Part shown: one piece after another, positions 58,854 through 64,000 of the stretch
How the letters are laid out: each line of letters begins with the position of its first letter
Numbering within the stretch: the first letter of the stretch is position 1
NCBI RefSeq assembly: GCF_002355275.1
Contig: NZ_CP023449.1
Location: forward strand, 2,644,001 to 2,708,000
DNA: 64,000 bases
Direction of reading: 5' to 3'
Origin: Rhizorhabdus dicambivorans
Lineage (GTDB): Bacteria > Pseudomonadota > Alphaproteobacteria > Sphingomonadales > Sphingomonadaceae
Made by a program: the position numbers and the translations under genes
The notes under the pieces: model-generated
Told to the model about the DNA's origin: nothing
The model's input: only the letters and a program-made list of their open reading frames with translations
Databases searched by the model: none

Positions 58854-61800
58854 ATGAACATCATGTCCCCCGTAGCCGGTCCGGCTGCGCCCGTTGCCCG
58901 CGCGTCCGCCATCATCGCCGCCGCCCATCAGCTTCTCACCCTGCTCGAACGCGGCCAGCGGATCGACAACGCCAATCTCCGTGTCGCCATGGAAGCGGCC
59001 TTCGAGGCTTCCGACACGAGCGGTGCCTGGGACTGGAAGACGGCCTACGAAGCCTGTGAAGGCGCGACCGTCCTGTTCCTGCGCAAATACGGACGTGCGC
59101 TTTTCCGTAAAGCCGGCACTCCGGCTGCACGGCTTTCCGCCCTGTCGAAAATCACCGGCCTTCTGCCGACGCACACCCGTCGCTCCGAGGAAGCCCAGGC
59201 GCTTCAGCAATTCTCAACGCCGGTCCCGCTCGGCCTCGCCGCTATCGCGGCCGCCGCGATCACACCGCACGACATTGTGCTGGAGCCGTCGGCAGGCACG
59301 GGTCTTCTCGCCATCCTCGCCGAGATCAGCGGCAGCTCGCTGCTCCTCAACGAACTGGCGGAAACCCGCGCCGATCTACTTGGCCAGCTCTTTCCAGCCC
59401 TTGCCGTCACGCGGTGTGACGCCGCCCAGATCGACGACCACCTTCCGGCGTGCGCCGTCCCTTCCGTCATCGTGATGAACCCGCCCTTTTCGGTGATGGC
59501 GAACGTCTCCGGTCGGGTCGCCGACGCTGCTGCGCGTCATGTTGCTTCGGCCCTGGCGCGGCTTGCCGATGGCGGGCGTCTGGTGACGATCACCGGCGCG
59601 AACTTCGGCCCCGAGCAACCGGCCTGGCGCGACACCTTCGTTCGGCTTCAGGAGCGTGGCCGCGTCGTCTTCACCGCGGTGATCCACGGCTCGGTCTATG
59701 TCAAGCATGGCACGAGCATCGAAACGCGGCTCACCGTCATCGACAAGCTGCCGGCCGAAGACCCGGCCGCGTTTCCCCTGTCCGCTGGCCTCGCGCCCGA
59801 CGTCGCTACGCTGCTCGCATGGATCGAAGCGCAGATTCCACCGCGCCTGCCGGTCGCTCTGCCCGACATCGCGCCGCCCGTGTCGGGTTCGGCGCCGCGC
59901 ACCGTGCGGGGTTATCTCGCGCGCACCGCCACGGAGCGTCCGGCCGCACGCTCGACCATGGACCCGCAGGGCGTTGAACTCACCTACGACACGATGGACT
60001 GGACGCCGCCAGAAGGCGCCCACCTCACGGATGCGATCTATGAAGAATACGGATTGCAGTCGATCCGTATCGCCAGTTCTCAGGCGCACCCCACCAAGCT
60101 CGTGCAGTCGGCGGCCATGGCGAGCGTTGCACCGCCCAAGCCCGCCTATCGGCCGATGCTGCCCGCGAACATCACCGATCTCCTGTCGGACGCCCAGCTC
60201 GAAACCGTCATCTATGCCGGCGAAGCCCATTCGGACTTCCTCACCGGCTCCTGGACCGTCGATGCGACCTGCGATCTCGTGCAGGCGGCCACGCCCGATG
60301 CCGAAAACGCCGTGCGCTTCCGGCGCGGCTTCATGCTCGGCGACGGCACCGGGGCCGGCAAAGGTCGTCAATCTGCCGGCATCATCCTCGACAACTGGCT
60401 GCGCGGTCGCCGCAAGGCAGTCTGGATCTCCAAATCCGACAAGCTGATCGAGGACGCGCAGCGCGATTGGTCCGCGCTCGGCATGGAGCGCCTGCTGGTC
60501 ACGCCGGTGTCGCGCTTCCCGCAAGGGCGGCCGATCACGCTGTCGGAAGGCGTCCTGTTTGCAACCTATGCCACGCTACGGTCCGACGACCGCGGTGAGA
60601 AGGTTTCCCGCGTCCGGCAGATCGTCGAATGGTTGGGCTCCGATTTCGATGGAGTGATCATTTTCGACGAGAGCCACGCCATGGCCAATGCCGCAGGCGG
60701 CAAGGGAGAACGCGGCGACGTTGCCGCCTCGCAGCAGGGACGCGCGGGCCTTCGGCTTCAGCACGCCCTGGCCAACGCGCGCGTCGTCTATGTGTCGGCT
60801 ACCGGCGCGACCACCGTCCACAATCTCGCCTATGCCCAGCGGCTCGGCCTGTGGGGCGGTGAGGATTTCCCCTTCGCCAGCCGCGCCGAATTTGTCGAGG
60901 CGATCGAGGACGGCGGTGTCGCGGCCATGGAAGTGCTCGCCCGCGATCTGCGTGCGCTGGGCCTCTATACCGCCCGTTCGCTCTCCTACGATGGCGTCGA
61001 ATATGAGCTGATCGAGCACGCCCTGACCGACGAGCAGCGGCGTATCTACGATGCCTACGCCAGCGCCTTCGCCGTCATCCACAATCATCTCGACGCCGCG
61101 ATGCAGGCGGCCAACATCACCGGCAGCCCAGATAGCGGGGGAGCCACACTGAACCGCCAGGCCAAGTCCGCCGCCCGCTCGGCCTTCGAGTCCGCCAAGC
61201 AGCGTTTCTTCGGCCATCTGCTCACGTCGATGAAAACGCCCACGCTGATTCGGTCCATCGAACGTGACCTGGATGATGGCCACGCCGCTGTCGTCCAGAT
61301 CGTCTCGACCGGCGAAGCGCTGATGGAGCGCCGGCTGGCGGAAGTTCCAACCGAGGAATGGAACGATATTCGCGTCGACATCACGCCGCGCGAATATGTT
61401 CTGGACTATCTGGCCCATTCCTTTCCGGTCCAGCTCTACGAGCCGTTCACGGATGGCGAGGGCAATCTGTCCTCGCGCCCGGTCTATCGCGACGGCCACC
61501 CCGTCGAGAGCCGCGAAGCTGTCGCGCGCCGTGACGATTTGATCGAACGTCTTGCGTCTTTGCCTCCCGTTCCGGGGGCGCTCGATCAGATCGTGCAGCG
61601 CTTCGGCACAGATATGGTCTCCGAGGTGACGGGCCGCTCCCGGCGCATCGTCCGCAAAGGCGAACGCTTCGCCGTCGAAAACCGCGCGCCATCCGCCAAC
61701 CTTGCCGAGACGGCTGCGTTCATGGACGACCTGAAGCGCATTCTCGTGTTCAGCGACGCCGGCGGCACCGGCCGCAGCTATCACGCCGAACTGTCAGCGA

Positions 61801-63173
61801 AGAACCAGCGCCTGCGCGTGCATTATCTGCTCGAACCCGGATGGAAGGCCGACGCCGCCATCCAGGGTCTGGGTCGCACCAACCGCACCAACCAGGCGCA
61901 ACCGCCGCTGTTCCGTCCGATCGCCACGAACGTCAAAGCCGAGAAACGCTTCCTGTCCACGATCGCACGCCGGCTCGATACGCTGGGCGCGATCACGCGC
62001 GGTCAACGCCAGACGGGCGGCCAGGGCCTGTTCCGGCCCGAGGACAATCTGGAATCGAGCTACGCCCGCGATGCGCTGCGGCAGCTCTATCTCCTGATCG
62101 TTCGCGGCAAGGTCGAGGGGTGCTCGCTGGGTCGCTTCGAGTCCGCGACCGGCCTGAAATTGACCGATGAGGGCGGCATCAAGGACGAGTTGCCGCCGAT
62201 CACCACGTTCCTCAACCGCCTGCTGGCGCTGACCATCGAGCTTCAGGGCATCCTCTTCACCGCCTTCGAGCAATTACTCGACGCCAAGGTGGCCGGAGCC
62301 ATCGCCAGCGGCGTTTATGATGTCGGGCTGGAAACGCTGACGGCGGAGAGTTTCGTCGTCGCGGAGCGCACGACCATCTACACCCATCCGGCAACGGGCG
62401 CGCAGACGCGGCTGCTCACCATCACCGAGCGCCGCCGAAACCAGCCAACCGCGCTCGATACGGCGCTCGGTTGGCTCGACGATCCGCATGCCCGGCTGCT
62501 CATCAACGCGCGGTCGGGACGCGCTGCTGTCCAGGTGCCGGCGCCGTCAATCATGCTCGACGACGGCGAGATCGAACGTCGCGTCCGCCTGATCCGGCCG
62601 ATGGAACAGCAGCACGCAAGCCTCGCCATGATGGAAGACAGCCATTGGCAGGAAGCCGCTCGCGACAGCTTTGCAGCGGTCTGGCAACGTGAAGTCGCCG
62701 AAGTGCCGGCCTATACCGATGGCGCCATCCACATGGTCAGCGGTTTGCTGCTGCCGGTGTGGAAGCGCCTGCCGAACGAGTCGACGCGCGTCTATCGGCT
62801 CCAGACCGACGATGGCGAACGCATCATCGGGCGGCGGGTTTCGCCCGCCTGGGCCATGAATGCCGCCTCGACGGAAACGGCCAATCTCAGCAGCGATGAT
62901 GCCTACGCCGCTCTGGTGGATGGTCGCACCATCCTCGACCTGGCCAGCGGGCTCCAGCTTCGCCGCGCGCGCGTCATGGGCGCGAACCGGATCGAACTGT
63001 CCGGCTTCACCGACACCATGCGGGATCGCCTGCGCGCATATGGCCTCTTCAGCGAGATCATCTCCTGGAAGCTGCGCTTCTTCATCCCGGTCGATGCCTC
63101 TGGTCCCGCCATCATCGGCAAGCTGCTCGCCACCTATCCGGTCGAGCGGATCAGCGAGCGTGAGGCAGCGTGA
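58854..63173 (+). CDS. Large methyltransferase / strawberry-notch-type helicase
   Basis: A 1439-aa protein. The N-terminal part (about 120-320) is an adenine-methyltransferase-like fold: AdoMet site VLEPSAGTGLLAILAE near residue 145 and the catalytic NPPF in VIVMNPPFSVMAN near 209. The middle and C-terminal parts are a superfamily 2 helicase of the strawberry-notch type. Motif I is LGDGTGAGKGRQSAG (about 497), motif II is IIFDESHAMANA (about 604), motif III VYVSATGAT, and the late motif is IQGLGRTNRTNQAQ. Such proteins are common on alphaproteobacterial ICEs and plasmids. It may modify or remodel element DNA during transfer; this is inference. ATG 58854 follows the leader; its stop shares a base with the next start. 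Confidence 0.88.
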   Translation: MNIMSPVAGPAAPVARASAIIAAAHQLLTLLERGQRIDNANLRVAMEAAFEASDTSGAWDWKTAYEACEGATVLFLRKYGRALFRKAGTPAARLSALSKITGLLPTHTRRSEEAQALQQFSTPVPLGLAAIAAAAITPHDIVLEPSAGTGLLAILAEISGSSLLLNELAETRADLLGQLFPALAVTRCDAAQIDDHLPACAVPSVIVMNPPFSVMANVSGRVADAAARHVASALARLADGGRLVTITGANFGPEQPAWRDTFVRLQERGRVVFTAVIHGSVYVKHGTSIETRLTVIDKLPAEDPAAFPLSAGLAPDVATLLAWIEAQIPPRLPVALPDIAPPVSGSAPRTVRGYLARTATERPAARSTMDPQGVELTYDTMDWTPPEGAHLTDAIYEEYGLQSIRIASSQAHPTKLVQSAAMASVAPPKPAYRPMLPANITDLLSDAQLETVIYAGEAHSDFLTGSWTVDATCDLVQAATPDAENAVRFRRGFMLGDGTGAGKGRQSAGIILDNWLRGRRKAVWISKSDKLIEDAQRDWSALGMERLLVTPVSRFPQGRPITLSEGVLFATYATLRSDDRGEKVSRVRQIVEWLGSDFDGVIIFDESHAMANAAGGKGERGDVAASQQGRAGLRLQHALANARVVYVSATGATTVHNLAYAQRLGLWGGEDFPFASRAEFVEAIEDGGVAAMEVLARDLRALGLYTARSLSYDGVEYELIEHALTDEQRRIYDAYASAFAVIHNHLDAAMQAANITGSPDSGGATLNRQAKSAARSAFESAKQRFFGHLLTSMKTPTLIRSIERDLDDGHAAVVQIVSTGEALMERRLAEVPTEEWNDIRVDITPREYVLDYLAHSFPVQLYEPFTDGEGNLSSRPVYRDGHPVESREAVARRDDLIERLASLPPVPGALDQIVQRFGTDMVSEVTGRSRRIVRKGERFAVENRAPSANLAETAAFMDDLKRILVFSDAGGTGRSYHAELSAKNQRLRVHYLLEPGWKADAAIQGLGRTNRTNQAQPPLFRPIATNVKAEKRFLSTIARRLDTLGAITRGQRQTGGQGLFRPEDNLESSYARDALRQLYLLIVRGKVEGCSLGRFESATGLKLTDEGGIKDELPPITTFLNRLLALTIELQGILFTAFEQLLDAKVAGAIASGVYDVGLETLTAESFVVAERTTIYTHPATGAQTRLLTITERRRNQPTALDTALGWLDDPHARLLINARSGRAAVQVPAPSIMLDDGEIERRVRLIRPMEQQHASLAMMEDSHWQEAARDSFAAVWQREVAEVPAYTDGAIHMVSGLLLPVWKRLPNESTRVYRLQTDDGERIIGRRVSPAWAMNAASTETANLSSDDAYAALVDGRTILDLASGLQLRRARVMGANRIELSGFTDTMRDRLRAYGLFSEIISWKLRFFIPVDASGPAIIGKLLATYPVERISEREAA

Positions 63174-64000
63174 TGGCTCGGCAGGACGCTTCGGAACTTG
63201 CACACAGTCTCGGCCGACAGGCCGAGGCGGTCTGCCGCCACTATCTCTCCAACGGCCACCGGCAGGGCAACTACTGGCAGGTTGGCGATGCTCGCAATGT
63301 CGCAGGCCGCTCCATGTTCGTGCGCCTGCGCGACACCCCGAAGGGACCAGCGGGCAAATGGACCGACGCCGCCACCGGCGAACATGGCGACCTTCTCGAC
63401 ATCATCCGGGAATCGCTCGGCCTCATCGACTTCGCAGACGTTGCTCAAGAGGCGCGCACCTTCCTCAGCCTGCCGCATCCCGAACCCGAGCCGGCATCAC
63501 GCCGCGGACTGGCGCCAGCGCCATCGGGGTCGCCCGAGGCGGCACGCCGTCTCATCGCCATGACGCAACCGATCACCGGGACCATCGTGCAGACCTATCT
63601 GCGCAGACGCGGCATTGTGCTTTTGCACGGAACCGGAAACCTGCGCTTCCACCCCCGCTGCTACTACAAGCCCGACGATGGCCCGACCGAGACCTGGCCC
63701 GCCATGATCGCCGCCGTCACCGACCTCGCTGGCAAGATCACCGGCGCGCACCGCACCTGGCTTGCGCCTGACGGCTCCGACAAAGCCCCCATCGACACAC
63801 CACGCAAGGCGATGGGCGATCTCCTCGGCAATGCAGTCCGCATCGGTGCGCCCGGCAGCGTAATGGCGGCAGGCGAAGGTATCGAGACCATGCTGTCGCT
63901 CCGGCAGGTCCTGCCCGATATGGCGATGGCGCCGGCGCTTTCGGCAGCGCATCTGGCCGCCATCCTGTTCCCGGCGACTTTGCGGCGGCTCTATATCGTC
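63173..64000 (+). CDS. Toprim-domain primase-like protein, partial
   Basis: An open frame of 276 codons running off the window. It starts MARQDASELAHSLGRQAEAV at an ATG sharing its A with the previous stop. It contains the DUF7146-type region (GKWTDAATGEHGDLLDIIRE, FHPRCYYKPDDGPTETWPAM, ITGAHRTWLAPDGSDKAPID) and the beginning of a toprim domain with the acidic motif in MAAGEGIETMLSLRQVLP. Proteins of this type are plasmid and ICE primases that act on transferred single strands. The C-terminal end lies outside the window. Confidence 0.87.
   Translation, partial: MARQDASELAHSLGRQAEAVCRHYLSNGHRQGNYWQVGDARNVAGRSMFVRLRDTPKGPAGKWTDAATGEHGDLLDIIRESLGLIDFADVAQEARTFLSLPHPEPEPASRRGLAPAPSGSPEAARRLIAMTQPITGTIVQTYLRRRGIVLLHGTGNLRFHPRCYYKPDDGPTETWPAMIAAVTDLAGKITGAHRTWLAPDGSDKAPIDTPRKAMGDLLGNAVRIGAPGSVMAAGEGIETMLSLRQVLPDMAMAPALSAAHLAAILFPATLRRLYIV

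Noticed and set aside
1-64000. CRISPR arrays, rRNA operons, intact prophage
   Set aside because: No regularly spaced short repeats, no rRNA sequence and no phage structural genes were seen anywhere in the window.

Overview
The window looks like part of a high-GC alphaproteobacterial genome, most likely a sphingomonad (Sphingomonas/Sphingobium/Novosphingobium type). Grounds: three TonB-dependent receptors, a FecI/FecR pair, a LigM-type aryl O-demethylase with one-carbon genes, and a transfer module of the kind found on alphaproteobacterial integrative and conjugative elements (ICEs). The assignment rests on gene content and recognised protein families, not on a database search.

Layout. 1-6.3 kb: divergent start of an unknown gene, then a FecI sigma factor, FecR anti-sigma factor, STN-type TonB receptor and an MFS transporter. 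6.3-9.5 kb: a SnoaL-like protein, a decayed tyrosine integrase, the 3' part of a tRNA-Lys gene (probable attachment site) and an intact integrase; the polarity of the tRNA fragment places the integrated element to the right. 9.7-12.8 kb: a fumarylacetoacetase-family gene whose 5' end is lost at an IS21-family insertion. 12.9-19.9 kb: TetR regulator plus HlyD / two-domain ABC ATPase / two ABC-2 permeases / outer-membrane factor, a complete tripartite efflux operon. 20-35.6 kb: a catabolic island with AraC regulator, two TonB receptors, aldehyde dehydrogenase, GMC oxidoreductase, aromatic-acid-type MFS, LigM-like O-demethylase, PurU, MetF and FolD. Together these could take up a methoxylated aromatic, oxidise its side chain, demethylate it onto tetrahydrofolate and recycle the cofactor.

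36-64 kb: ICE core. A LuxR/LuxI quorum-sensing pair encloses a divergent XRE regulator and a DUF2285-type small protein (the QseC/QseM arrangement of ICEMlSymR7A-like elements). Then come a PhyH-type oxygenase, an RdfS-like excisionase, TraF peptidase, VirB1-like transglycosylase, a nucleotidyltransferase-HEPN protein, ArdC, ParB, several small ICE proteins, a large methyltransferase/strawberry-notch helicase and a toprim primase running off the end.

The most striking feature is an 11.6-kb element (43482-55084) inserted inside the ICE ardC gene. It is bounded by the direct repeat GTCGCC and imperfect inverted ends (TATC..GACAGTC). Removing it and one repeat copy restores a 321-aa ArdC reading frame exactly. 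It carries three tandem overlapping tyrosine recombinases, its own ardC, and an arsI-arsR-arsC-acr3 operon; a second IS21-family element has removed the 5' end of the first recombinase. I infer an arsenic-resistance transposon moved by a recombinase trio. In addition, two different families of structured non-coding leaders recur upstream of ICE genes (42460-42740 with 54723-55030; 55388-55470 with 58759-58853) and may be undescribed cis-regulatory RNAs.
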